The notes under the pieces: generated by a model
Database searches by the model: none
What the model saw: only the letters and a program-made list of their open reading frames with translations
What the model was told of the DNA's origin: nothing
Assembly (NCBI GenBank): GCA_965222765.1
Contig: CBDCVG010000094.1
Coordinates: 372,001-436,000 of the forward strand
Direction of reading: 5' to 3'
Origin: Caldora sp965222765
GTDB taxonomy: Bacteria > Cyanobacteriota > Cyanobacteriia > Cyanobacteriales > Coleofasciculaceae
Length of the DNA: 64,000 nucleotides
Position numbers and translations under genes: made by a program
Part shown: positions 54,380-63,400 of the stretch, piece after piece
Layout of the letters: the number at the start of each line of letters is the position of its first letter
Position numbering within the stretch: the first letter of the stretch is position 1

Positions 54380-54590
54380 GCCGCTCAATTGTTAGCTGGT
54401 CGGCATTCATCTCACCGCTCAACCATTGGCGGTACTCGGCTACGCCTCGATCAATCCGCCTCGGTTATAGCGGGAGCCTTCTGCAGACATTAAGGTAATT
54501 TAACCGTGCTGTCCTTCGAGATAGCTAGGAGCACGAAATTCCTACACACTTAGAAGTACAGCGTTTGACTTTTGTTTCAACAAGCATCCT
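54380..54590 (+). ncRNA. Omega-RNA-like segment without nuclease gene
   Basis: It contains the stem CCGCTCAACC/GGTTATAGCGG at 54415-54473 (same paired bases as 49092 and 50639, with a longer loop), TTATAGCGGGAGCC, and further down CTTCGAGATAGCTAGGAGCACGAA, which parallels TTGAGATGCGTAGCTAGTCTC in the iscB upstream region. No iscB or isrB frame follows within 300 bases. It looks like a solo omega-RNA relic of an IscB/IsrB-type element. Confidence 0.45.
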
Positions 54591-54922
54591 CTCCCATTAT
54601 CTCAACAAAATTCAGCGGTTGTCCTAATCGTTACTTAAGGCTTGCTGAATATTCTGATCCGTAGGGTGCTGTTAGCGGTAGCTAACGCACCGACAACTCA
54701 ACTAATCTAACTAAACTCGAACTCTATAAGAATCAAATAACAGTTACCAGTCCACTATCTGGATTAACTAATCTAATTAAACTTTGGCTCAGAGCAAATC
54801 CAATCGCCAATTTAACCTATCCAATTTAAAAATATTGGCAAGATTAACATCAAATAAATAACTTAGTAAAGCAATATTCTGCCAGCACCGTGATGATTTA
54901 ATTGAATTAATTAGCAACTTGC
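54591..54922. other. Intergenic region, no gene seen
   Basis: Holds a solo MITE-A end near 54638, a GTAGGGTGCTGTTAGC/GCTAACGCACC palindrome (54661-54692) and AT-rich sequence rich in CTAATCTAA. No coding frame. Confidence 0.4.
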
Positions 54923-55705
54923 TTAAGAAACGCCCGCTCGCTTGGTTCTAAAAGTAACATTAACATTTTCGTTAGATTGCTGTAGAACTAGTAAAGGGGT
55001 TGGCTTTGCTTTTTGGTCCCAGTCAATAGTGACAATGTGACCTTGAATAGTCGGTTGCCAGTTATCGTTATCGGAGCTGAGATACTTTTCAATACAATCA
55101 ATAATTTGATTAATTGTCATTGATGTCGCCTGAGTAGGTAATTTCATCAATTTAATTTCAATCCGGAAAAGCACTCGTTTAATGCGCTTACCCTTGTGTT
55201 CTGTCTCTTGATTGACATCAAAAATTTCATCTACTTGACGTCCGCTTGAACTAGCAATACCAACTGCTGTTTTACTTGCCTGAGTAGGTCGAAGCGCTAC
55301 ACTTATGAGCTGCTTGACCTGAATTTTAACTTGGTTGACAATGGCAAAATGAAACTGCTTGTCTTCCATCCGCATTCTCAGATAGTCTAGGTTGAATTCC
55401 CGTGAGTCAACCAAATCCGGATTTGTCTCCATTTTCCTGATAGTACTAATAGCTAACTTGAGCTTTTTTTTAAGATCCTTAGCTTTGTACTGCTCAATTC
55501 GGAGCTTCTTTTCCGCCTTGTTGAGCTCGAGCTTGCCATAGGCAACTAAACCAGCTATTACCAGTACTAGTGCGATAGAGAAAAACATCCAGATTTGACC
55601 GGAAGACTGAGGTAGTACATTAGTTGGTGCAGGGGAAGGTGATGGTTGAGACTGTTGGGGTGTTTGAGCTAATGCAGACTTGACAAAAATGTTAGAAGTG
55701 GGCAT
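54923..55705 (-). CDS. Conserved cyanobacterial membrane protein
   Basis: 260 residues from ATG 55705 with AGGAGAG before it; ATG 55729 lies upstream without such a site. An N-terminal signal-like segment and a Pro/Gln/Ser-rich spacer precede one helix at about 40-60 (IWMFFSIALVLVIAGLVAYG). A basic coiled stretch (KLELNKAEKKLRIEQYKAKDLKKKLK) follows, then a beta-rich cytoplasmic domain from about 95 (LDYLRMRMEDKQFHFAIVNQVKIQVKQLI). It is familiar as a conserved cyanobacterial protein, but I know no function for it. Confidence 0.7.
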   Translation of the reverse strand: MPTSNIFVKSALAQTPQQSQPSPSPAPTNVLPQSSGQIWMFFSIALVLVIAGLVAYGKLELNKAEKKLRIEQYKAKDLKKKLKLAISTIRKMETNPDLVDSREFNLDYLRMRMEDKQFHFAIVNQVKIQVKQLISVALRPTQASKTAVGIASSSGRQVDEIFDVNQETEHKGKRIKRVLFRIEIKLMKLPTQATSMTINQIIDCIEKYLSSDNDNWQPTIQGHIVTIDWDQKAKPTPLLVLQQSNENVNVTFRTKRAGVS

Positions 55706-56056
55706 AATTACTCTCCTGATATCACTCAAGTGCTATTTTGAGAATTTCTCCCGAAAGAGTATTCTGCTCTTTAGAGCATTGAACTTGGTTTGAGTAGAAA
55801 TTAAAGATTGGGAAAAGAGATTTTCAGGCTTTCGCTTTGGGCGAAGTCCTTACCTTAGTGTCTAACTTAGTTTAGCCGTAAGTGGGAAAAGCTTTACTCA
55901 GCTAGAGGGTTGATTCAGTAATAATAAAATCGAGCGTGCAGTTAGGCTGGCGAGCGAAGAGAACTAGGGAGCGGAGGGAGATAAGAAGACATTAGCAATT
56001 CCCAATTCCCAATTCCCAATTCCCAATTCCCAATTCCCTGATACTGGTTAAATCAA
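55706..56056. repeat. Upstream region with CCCAATT heptamer array
   Basis: The tract 55996-56039 is about six units of CCCAATT. The rest holds no gene. Confidence 0.75.
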
Positions 56057-57694
56057 TTACTTTAACCACCGTACTCGATAGCCTCGTGCATCAATGTGAC
56101 TAAGGTAAGGGAATTCTTGGTAACGACCTAAGCCACCGGGCCACCAAGGGTCGAGGCTCCAGTAAATTTGACTACTAGTTAGACCTTCACAGACAAAGTT
56201 GATGGCATCTCCAATAGTATGGCGGCTGTTAGGGGCTCCACTAACAGGTTGATTGAGCTCTGGTGAGCGATACCAACTGATAATTAGAAATGGTCGTCCC
56301 AGGCGATCGCGTGCCCTTTGGGCTAGTTTGGCAATACGAATGATCGCATCAACTGTTGCCTGATTAAAGGGCATCTGGGTTCCTCCTTGGGTTGCCTCTG
56401 CCCAGGTAAAATTACCGTTGGGAATGATTGGGGCAAATAGTTGGATATTGCTGGGTGTCCAGCTCTCAGGACGTCGAGGGACAATTATTGCTCCAGGCTG
56501 AGGAGGGGTATCCAGGTGTTTTTGGTCTTCGAGTAAAGTAGAAATTGTCTGATTATTGGTGGGTAAACTCCGCCAAAGTTGCACTAACCGAATTAACGCT
56601 TGCCGCTGTTGATCAAGTTCTTGATACTCAACAGGTATACGTCGTACAAACTTGAGTAGTTCTCGATCTAGCTGCGTTGCCAGGTTTAGTAGTTCTGTGC
56701 GATCCGCAGTTTTTGTTTTTAGTTGTTCGGGATCAATGCCTAATTTTTCCAGGACAGTGGCCCGGGAACCGAGCTGATACCAGAGTCGAAAAGCCTCGGT
56801 AAGAGCGTTACGTTGGCTACCTTGCCCTTGATAAGAGGAGGAAAGGCACTGTACAAAAGCCATCAAAGCTGGATCGATGATGCTGAGATTTTCCTCTGGA
56901 GAAGTATTAATTTTCAAGGAGGAGATAGCTGCTTCTCGGGAACTAAGCTGACGCCACAACTGAGTCATCCGAATCAGTGCTTCTCGTTGATAGGGGTAAC
57001 CCAAATAATTGCCAGCAATTTGCCGAATAAATTGCTGGAGAGGAACATCTAACTGAGATTCGTCCTCACTGACTACTACTAATTGCTCCGTAGGCACGAG
57101 AAAAGCGATCGCGGTTTCCCGAGTATCCAGTTTCTGCCAGATGCGTACCATTTCTAGTAAAGCATCCCGTTGGTGGGGTAAGCCGGTGTAGCATTTGGGA
57201 ATCTCCTCAATTATGCTGATTAAGGCTTGCTCCAGGTAAGCCAGGTTTTGGGGTAGTTTTTCTGTCTTACGGCCAGTTTCAAGATCAGCTAAATAAGCTT
57301 GTTGTAAGGCATCAAACTCACAAGCTTCTAAACGAGCTATGGTTGTTTCAGTAGTAGCTGGTGCATATCCTCCAGCAACACTTTGGAGAAATTTATCAGT
57401 GTAGCAACCATGAGAAGCATTCCAAAAATCAATTCCTTCCCAACCCTTAGCAATTAAACTCTCAGTTAGGGAGCGGATGACATTTGCACAATACTCCACT
57501 TGTGCGGGAAAGGTATCAACTTCTTCGAGGGGAATTCGATTAGCAGGAGAGATACCCAATCCTGTTTCACCATTGGTAAGGGTAGGTGAAGCATGGGCTT
57601 GATAGAGTGCTGCTAGAATTGGCTTGTGAATGCCTGTTCTTTCGGCTTCTATGAGGTAGTGATAATTACGCTGGTTTGGTAAGAGTGTTCCCAT
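56057..57694 (-). CDS. M15-type peptidase with N-terminal repeats
   Basis: 545 residues. Residues 1-140 are a unique opening (GIHKPILAALYQAHASPTLTNGETGLGI ... FWNASHGCYTDKFLQSVAGGYAPA). Four repeats of about 65-75 residues follow (LDxxLxxFIxxIxxxYxGxxxQRxALxxMxxLWxxL, about 140-375). The C-terminal 165 residues are a peptidase M15 C-terminal (DD-carboxypeptidase-like) domain: ISWYRSPELN, SRHTIGDAINF (His and Asp zinc ligands) and LSHIDARGYR (third ligand His). It could trim cell-wall peptides. No signal peptide is evident, so its location is unsure. Confidence 0.8.
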   Translation of the reverse strand: MGTLLPNQRNYHYLIEAERTGIHKPILAALYQAHASPTLTNGETGLGISPANRIPLEEVDTFPAQVEYCANVIRSLTESLIAKGWEGIDFWNASHGCYTDKFLQSVAGGYAPATTETTIARLEACEFDALQQAYLADLETGRKTEKLPQNLAYLEQALISIIEEIPKCYTGLPHQRDALLEMVRIWQKLDTRETAIAFLVPTEQLVVVSEDESQLDVPLQQFIRQIAGNYLGYPYQREALIRMTQLWRQLSSREAAISSLKINTSPEENLSIIDPALMAFVQCLSSSYQGQGSQRNALTEAFRLWYQLGSRATVLEKLGIDPEQLKTKTADRTELLNLATQLDRELLKFVRRIPVEYQELDQQRQALIRLVQLWRSLPTNNQTISTLLEDQKHLDTPPQPGAIIVPRRPESWTPSNIQLFAPIIPNGNFTWAEATQGGTQMPFNQATVDAIIRIAKLAQRARDRLGRPFLIISWYRSPELNQPVSGAPNSRHTIGDAINFVCEGLTSSQIYWSLDPWWPGGLGRYQEFPYLSHIDARGYRVRWLK

Positions 57695-57740
57695 GACAAA
57701 TTGAAAGAATCCGACTAAGGCATTTTTTATAGAATAATCT

Positions 57741-58922
57741 ATGGCTTTTACACCGATTAAGCAGGGAATAACTAATCATTGCTTTAAAAATCTTTGTCTG
57801 ATTGCCACAGATATGGATGGCACCCTGACGCAGCAGGGTAAATTTACCGCTAATTTGCTTCAGACTTTTGAAGATTTGAGTTTAGCAAAAATTCCGCTCA
57901 TGATCGTTACAGGGCGTTCAGCTGGATGGGTTAGTGGATTGGTGAGTTATTTACCGGTGCTGGGAGCGATCGCAGAAAATGGTGGTATTTTTTACTCAGC
58001 TGAGGAGCCAGAACCGATTGTACTGTCATCTATCCCTGACTTGGAGACACATAGAAAGCAGTTAGCTCAGGTTTATCAACATCTCAAGTCAGAGTTTCCT
58101 CAACTGCAAGAGTCAAGTGATAATCGTTTTCGCCTCACCGATTGGACATTTAATAATTGCCAGTTGACAATTACCCAACTAGAACACTTAGAGGCTCTGT
58201 GCCATTCTCTGGGTTGGGGTTTTACCTACAGTTCAGTGCACTGCCATATTAAACCAGCTTCTCAAAATAAAGGAACTGGCTTGATTGAGGTATTGAGTAA
58301 CTATTTTCCTCAGTACCCACTGAAGCAAGTAGTGACTGTTGGAGATAGTCCCAATATTGAAGCAACTTTGGTATGTGCGATCGCTATTAAGTCTCGGAAT
58401 GCTCGTAGCTTTGGGTTTCTCAATTATACAGGTGCAAGCAGTAGGCACTCAGATGGCAATGCACAGACGGGCTCAGGGGCAGTTGAAAAGCTAGCGCAGG
58501 TGCGAAAGCTCCAGGCACAACAGGAGCTGGTGCGAGTGGGGGAGCTGTCGCGGTTGCGGGTGCAGCAGCGGGAAGTGATCTCAGCCCGAGCGTGGGCACT
58601 AGAGTTGGAGGAAAAATCAAATCAGGCGTGGCAATTCCTGGGATTGTCAGTACTCGGTTTCACAACATTGTTGCTGCTACTACTCAGACAGGAAAACCAC
58701 GTATCCCTTACCCTAACTAATCAACTAATTGTTGTCTTTCCAGAGGAATGCGTTGCTGAACTAGAAGTTCTGCATCAGCGAATGAAGTTCCAGCAGCATC
58801 CATTATGGTTGATCCAACTCAGGATACTCCAAGAAGTAGTCGAGCTACTATGGGCATTCTACATCCACATCAACTTTGAGAATCTCTGGGTACCAGGGAA
58901 AAATAGCAAGATTGATGAGTAA
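57741..58922 (+). CDS. HAD phosphatase core fused to an unrelated membrane tail
   Basis: 393 residues. Residues 15-215 are an intact HAD type IIB/sucrose-phosphatase-like core: ATDMDGTLT, PLMIVTGRSA, the cap region, KPASQNKGTGL and VTVGDSPNIEATL. After about residue 215, exactly at the GCGATCGC HIP1 site (58379-58386), the sequence changes: the normal HAD end is absent and a Gln/Arg/Glu-rich coiled coil (LAQVRKLQAQQELVRVGELSRLRVQQREV), a membrane helix (FLGLSVLGFTTLLLLLL) and a small C-terminal domain follow. The tail reads like a separate protein, so this may be a chimera produced by rearrangement. Confidence 0.75.
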   Translation: MAFTPIKQGITNHCFKNLCLIATDMDGTLTQQGKFTANLLQTFEDLSLAKIPLMIVTGRSAGWVSGLVSYLPVLGAIAENGGIFYSAEEPEPIVLSSIPDLETHRKQLAQVYQHLKSEFPQLQESSDNRFRLTDWTFNNCQLTITQLEHLEALCHSLGWGFTYSSVHCHIKPASQNKGTGLIEVLSNYFPQYPLKQVVTVGDSPNIEATLVCAIAIKSRNARSFGFLNYTGASSRHSDGNAQTGSGAVEKLAQVRKLQAQQELVRVGELSRLRVQQREVISARAWALELEEKSNQAWQFLGLSVLGFTTLLLLLLRQENHVSLTLTNQLIVVFPEECVAELEVLHQRMKFQQHPLWLIQLRILQEVVELLWAFYIHINFENLWVPGKNSKIDE

Positions 58923-58954
58923 TTCCGCTACATGAGCTTATATTACTGAGCTTT

Positions 58955-59137
58955 TTGGCAGCAGGTATTTTTGGACTGCTGGCAATACTAATTGCACAAA
59001 TCTTGGTACCATCCTCACCAACGACTCTAGATGCCACAGACATTCAACTCACTACGACTTACCCACTCAACTGTTATGTTGAGGTGATAGTGAAGCATCT
59101 GGGCCATTTGGAGATCCTTCGCTATCGCTCAGGATGA
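58955..59137 (+). CDS. Small membrane ORF remnant, uncertain
   Basis: 60 codons from a TTG: one hydrophobic helix (AAGIFGLLAILIAQILV), then a polar tail. The last 27 codons lie in the family C repeat at 59056-59162, so the gene, if real, was truncated by that insertion. No ribosome-binding site. Confidence 0.25.
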   Translation: MAAGIFGLLAILIAQILVPSSPTTLDATDIQLTTTYPLNCYVEVIVKHLGHLEILRYRSG

Positions 59138-59162
59138 CATAATTCCCTGATGGTGCGTAAGT
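59056..59162. mobile_element. Inverted-repeat family C, copy 3 (reversed)
   Basis: Left GACTTACCCACTCAACTGT, right GGTGCGTAAGT, inside GGAGATCCTTCGCTATCGC and CAGGATGAC, which is the reverse of 42373-42480. Confidence 0.7.
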
Positions 59163-59312
59163 ACTACTCACAATGACGTGGAATAGCCCAATAAATAAGA
59201 CCCCACTGACACTCATGCCAATGGGGGTATTGTAGTCTTTGGAATTTTGTCTCTCTATCTACTTATCCGTGCAAAAGATAAGTTTTATACAAAAGATTTA
59301 CTCGAACCTTTT

Positions 59313-60491
59313 CTAAACTCCAATGTCATTACCACTAAAGCTGGTGAAATCACCAAAGACATTATTAAACTCTCCTCCTAAGTCAACATTATCGGTAATT
59401 GTGGTCTTTCCGATGGTGACGTCGGCTCCCATACTGATAAAAAGGCCACCAGCGTCACCGGAACCATCGTTATCACTATCAGCAGTATTACCAGTGATTT
59501 CGTTTCTGGACAACTTCAGTATGTTATCACTATCGACAAAAACGCCGCCACCATCTTCTGGCGCAAAGTTACCAGTGATTTCATTACCAGATAAGAGCAC
59601 ATCGTTTTCGCTGCCCAGGATACTGACACCACCACCATTACCATCTGTTATGTTATTAACATCGGCTGAATTGCCAGTAATGATGCTCTTGATTATCTCT
59701 ATAGTGCTGTTACCTGCCTCGCCGGGATCTCCAATTCGTATTCCACTGGAGTCGTTGCCACTTATAGTGCTCTCAAGTATCTTTACATTTTGATCTGCCG
59801 AACTGATATCAATACCTTGCTCATCGTTGTCGATGAAGGTACTCTTCTTGACAAATAATCTGGTGTTGTCTCCGTCGATATCGAGACCATCTTGCCCGTT
59901 TTCTGTGAAGTTGCTACTGATCAGGCTAACATGATTGTTTTCTCCATCGATATCGATACCATCATCTGCATTTTCTGTGAAGTTGCTACGGAACACATCG
60001 AGATCATTGTTGTCTCCGTTAATATCGATGCCATCTAAGCCATTATCTGTGAAGGCGCTCTTGAAGACGGTAATTTTGCCATTATCTGCATCGAGAGTTG
60101 ATGCCATCTTCTTCATTCATTTGAGAAGATGCTATTAAATACTGTTAGATTACCGTCATCAACCTGGATACCATCTTCTCCATCAGAAACTGTTACGCCC
60201 CAGAAGCGAACATTAGCACCATTGTCAACAGTAAAGACATCAAAGCTATCGTCACCTGCGATCGTCAAGTTTTCAGCATCTTTGAATCCTTGAATACTCA
60301 GACTGTCAGTAATTTCTAGGGTCCCTAATGCAGCGTCTAGATTAATCGTCTGTGGACCAGAGCCAAGGTGAAATTTTATCTTATCTTTACCAGCAGAATT
60401 ATTTGCTAGAATGATTGCTTCTCGTAAACTGGTGACTCCATCATTAGCATCGATTACGTCAGCTGTGGTAGTGACCCCTAATAGTTGCCAT
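59313..60491 (-). pseudogene. Right-handed beta-helix repeat protein, frameshifted
   Basis: From ATG 60491 (AAGGAAG upstream) the intended start is MATIRVTTTADVIDANDGVTSLREAI, the CSLREA-type N-terminus of secreted beta-helix proteins; a CCCC run at 60475-60478 on the plus strand has one base too many for that frame. After the motif come beta-helix coils with DGIDIDGENN-like repeats of about 23 residues. Near 60112-60130 the frame shifts again: a TGAA duplication and an extra T would be needed to restore EEDGINLDADNGK. The rest (59313-60116) is open to its stop. Probably a surface or exported protein, not active as read. Confidence 0.7.
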
Positions 60492-61038
60492 TGTTCGTAA
60501 TTCTTCCTTTACTAATTAACTTCATTCTTTAACCAAGTTGGTTATTAACAGAGGAAATGAATTTAAGTGCAACTAAATTTTATTCTTTAGCGCAACTAGA
60601 AATACTTGTTGGTCTTAGCAGGAGGGAAATCTCAAGTGCGATCGCCAATCAATTTATTGTGTATAATTTATTGATGTTTTTCCTACAGACTTTTGTAAAT
60701 CTCACTACAAAATATCTAATATCTTCGTCACTCTTCAGTAGTTTTACGTAATATTCATCTAATCTTTACACAGTCAACCACAAATTTAAAGCTTATGTGA
60801 AGTTACTGTATCTCACAGGTTAAGCTCATCTCGGGATAAGTGTTCGGATCCCGGACTTCTTCAAGAAGTTCGGGATCTTGCGGTGTCCGATGGGTGAGCA
60901 AAAAAAGGGTGGGGAGATGGGGAGATAGGGAAACAAAGGAGAACTAATAATTTGAGCAGTTCTCGTATCTGTGAGGTACAGATCCAATTCCCAATTCCCA
61001 AAAATCAGGATCTTTGTACCTCATCTAAATGAGAAACG
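60492..61038. other. Intergenic region with a strong hairpin
   Basis: A 15-base nearly perfect stem (GATCCCGGACTTCTT with AAGAAGTTCGGGATC) sits at 60847-60877. A CAATTCCCAATTCCC run is at 60984-60999. A 64-codon plus frame (60557-60751) has no ribosome-binding site and is not called as a gene. Confidence 0.5.
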
Positions 61039-62586
61039 CTATATAGCTTTTATCACGTAGTAATCTTTAATCCATATCCCAAATCGGGTAACAGGAACAG
61101 TAATTGGAGCTGAGGTTTGCTGGAACTGAGATAGTAGTTTTGGAGTAACTGGATGCCAATCATCCGACAAGATGAGGGCATCTTTAGTTGAGAATTCGTC
61201 GTGATTGTGCCAAAAATCAAACTGATCAATTCTATCGGCAATTGCTATGACATTGCGATTTTTCAGTTGATATGCCAACGCTGAAGCAGAGCGATAATCC
61301 GTTGTCACCAGTAATGGTTTATCATCCAGTTGTGCTGCTTGTTTGCTGACTACTGCTGCCACATCCTTCCAGCCAAACAACATACGCGATTCCGGATCAG
61401 CCTCTTTACTCACCAGGCTAGCCAGGGGCAGTATGCTATAGTTTACAACCAGCAAAACAGCAAATAGTAAACCATAGAGTTGACCACTTAACAGAAGTGA
61501 GCTTCGCCGGAGATGAGAAGAGGGAGAAATTCCTTCATCCTTAAAATCCCCATTATTACCTGTGAGAACCTTCTGCCTTCTTCTCATAAACACTGTTGGT
61601 AGCAGTGGGAACAACAACAGATAAGCCAAGATGTTCCAGTAATAGAGAGCAGTGTAAACCAGGGAAATAGCTGTAAGAGTTATGGTTGAAATCCCAAATA
61701 CCCAAAGAGCCACTGTTCGGTAAACTGAGTCAAAGTTGTTTCCAGGATAAGACTCAAAAACCTTCTGCCTTCTTGTAAGCATCTGGAAGATTGCCCAGCA
61801 GTTGACTGGAGACAGCATTAGGATAGAAAACAGCAAGAATTTGAGCGGTTCAGCGAATTGGAAACGAAAGCCAGTAGTATTGAGACTGCGATCAAAGTAG
61901 TAGCGAAATGATTGGAAATCGTTAGTATAGTTCCAAAGTAGGATAGGAAGAATCGCGCTAGTAGCGATCGCTCCTGCTAGATAAATTCTGCGATCGCGTA
62001 GTAAAGGGCGTAGTCGTCGGTCTGATACCACAGTAGCAGCAAATCCCAATGCAACAAATACCGCTGTATACTTGCACAATCCAGCCAACCCAATTCCTAC
62101 TGCTGCTCCATAGAGCCGCCAGCTTTTACCTTTGCTATTTGCCAGGTAGCCATCCAGAAACCTAATGAACAAGTAGCCTGAAACTAGGGACAGAGTAATC
62201 AGTAGATGGTCATGCCAAGCTAGTGCTAGAAACAAGAAGTACAGTGGTGATGCCAACACCAACGTTACCACTAGCCAGAAGGAATATCTATTATGCTCAC
62301 CATAAAGATAGCGAGTAATCTGATAGTAGGTGTAGAAGAAAACCCCACTACTGATTAGGTTAGGCAGCCTCAGGGTAAAAGCAGAGCGCCCGAAAGCAGC
62401 CGTGAAAATACCCTGAACCCAAGCTTGCAAGGGCGGATGATCGTAATAGGAAAACGCCGGATGTTGTCCCCACAACCAGTAGTACGCTTCATCGGGATTA
62501 GGGAAGGTAGCAAACCAAAATACCAGTCGCAGCAGTAGGAAGGCAGCTAGTGGGAGCAGAATGAATTTGAAAAATTTTGATGCCAA
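61039..62586 (-). CDS. GT39/ArnT-type integral membrane glycosyltransferase
   Basis: 515 residues with about ten to twelve membrane helices. The first lumenal loop has FPNPDEAYYWLWGQHPAFSYYDHPPLQAW, the Asp-Glu and Tyr-Tyr-Asp-His motif of GT-C enzymes that use polyprenyl-phosphate sugars (PMT, ArnT). The C-terminal about 100 residues are soluble (LLVTTDYRSASALAYQL, ALILSDDWHPVT). It would add a sugar to a protein or lipid on the periplasmic side. Substrate unknown. ATG 62586 is natural. Confidence 0.85.
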   Translation of the reverse strand: MASKFFKFILLPLAAFLLLRLVFWFATFPNPDEAYYWLWGQHPAFSYYDHPPLQAWVQGIFTAAFGRSAFTLRLPNLISSGVFFYTYYQITRYLYGEHNRYSFWLVVTLVLASPLYFLFLALAWHDHLLITLSLVSGYLFIRFLDGYLANSKGKSWRLYGAAVGIGLAGLCKYTAVFVALGFAATVVSDRRLRPLLRDRRIYLAGAIATSAILPILLWNYTNDFQSFRYYFDRSLNTTGFRFQFAEPLKFLLFSILMLSPVNCWAIFQMLTRRQKVFESYPGNNFDSVYRTVALWVFGISTITLTAISLVYTALYYWNILAYLLLFPLLPTVFMRRRQKVLTGNNGDFKDEGISPSSHLRRSSLLLSGQLYGLLFAVLLVVNYSILPLASLVSKEADPESRMLFGWKDVAAVVSKQAAQLDDKPLLVTTDYRSASALAYQLKNRNVIAIADRIDQFDFWHNHDEFSTKDALILSDDWHPVTPKLLSQFQQTSAPITVPVTRFGIWIKDYYVIKAI

Positions 62587-62653
62587 CAGTTTCTAATTAT
62601 TGAAAAGGTTGCAAGGTAGAAGGGAACGAAATTATAACTGTTTATGCGAACTT

Positions 62654-62765
62654 GATATTACGCACTCAGCTGTGATACTCAAGGTAAGAAAAGCATTCTC
62701 TTGCGGCTGGGAGATCCTTCGCTATCGCTCAGGATGACGTAATTGCGTTACGGTGCGTAAGTCCT
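62654..62765. mobile_element. Inverted-repeat family C, copy 4 (reversed)
   Basis: Left GATATTACGCACTCAGCTGTG, right TTACGGTGCGTAAGTC; inside GGAGATCCTTCGCTATCGC. It belongs with 37561, 42373 and 59056. Confidence 0.7.
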
Positions 62766-62815
62766 AGCTTTGCTAAACCACTCTACTACTCTGTCAATCA
62801 ATAAATGATGGATAA

Positions 62816-62853
62816 ACTCTCTCTCCGCGTCTCCGTGTCTCCGCGTCTACCTC
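62816..62853. repeat. GAGACGCGGAGACACGG-type repeat
   Basis: The sequence CTCCGCGTCTCCGTGTCTCCGCGTC is the reverse complement of the segment inserted in putA at 30472-30502. It is intergenic here. Confidence 0.8.
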
Positions 62854-62962
62854 AACCCGTCAATTCACAATTGACAGAGTACTACACATGAGCGGCAATC
62901 GCACTCAACTCTCAAGGGGTGAGCGAAATTAGGGAAGGACCAATTTTTAGCGAAGTATCCTC

Positions 62963-63295
62963 TCAAATCATTAACGGAACAGATTTAATTCCCCTTACTG
63001 GTTGATTATCTAAGAATACTTTAGGTCGTTTGGTGATAGCTATATCTGGTCTTCTAGTTTTATATTCTTCAATAAAAAGTGAATTTCGTTTGCGGACAAA
63101 GTACTTTAATTTACGCCTTCTATATGCCAGCTCAAATATAAAATAAAGGAATTCAAGTATTGCCTCGTCGAGTTCACTAGGTTCTGGCATTAATAGTAAC
63201 CTTCCATCGACTAATTCATACTCGTTTAGTTCGTTCCCATCATCGAAATCAAGGAATTGTTCAAATGTTAGTATTCTCGCTATAGATTGAGTCAT
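62963..63295 (-). pseudogene. Uma2-type protein, C-terminally truncated
   Basis: 110 residues of a family that is normally about 190. The N-terminal part (LTFEQFLDFDDGNELNEYELVDGRLLLMPEP) and RRPDIAIT are present, then the reading stops at GIKSVPLMI. The next codons (TGA, GAG, GAT...) still look like the expected VEVVSTNW region after a change, so a point mutation or small indel near 62960 ended the frame. The catalytic Glu strand is lost, so it is not likely to be active. Confidence 0.65.
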
Positions 63296-63400
63296 AATAT
63301 AGTATTATATCTGGTTAATTAGCAAGTGTAATCGCAACTCCATTGGCAGAGGGTGTGGCATTGTCAATATAACTTGGTATTATTTGGAATTCCTTTATAG

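Noticed and set aside
54199..54498. 99-codon plus-strand frame
   Set aside because: It runs through the MITE-A heptamer array and the omega-RNA-like segment, so it is a chance frame in repeats.
60557..60751. 64-codon plus-strand frame
   Set aside because: No ribosome-binding site, no family, AT-rich, and hydrophobic tail typical of chance AT-rich translation.
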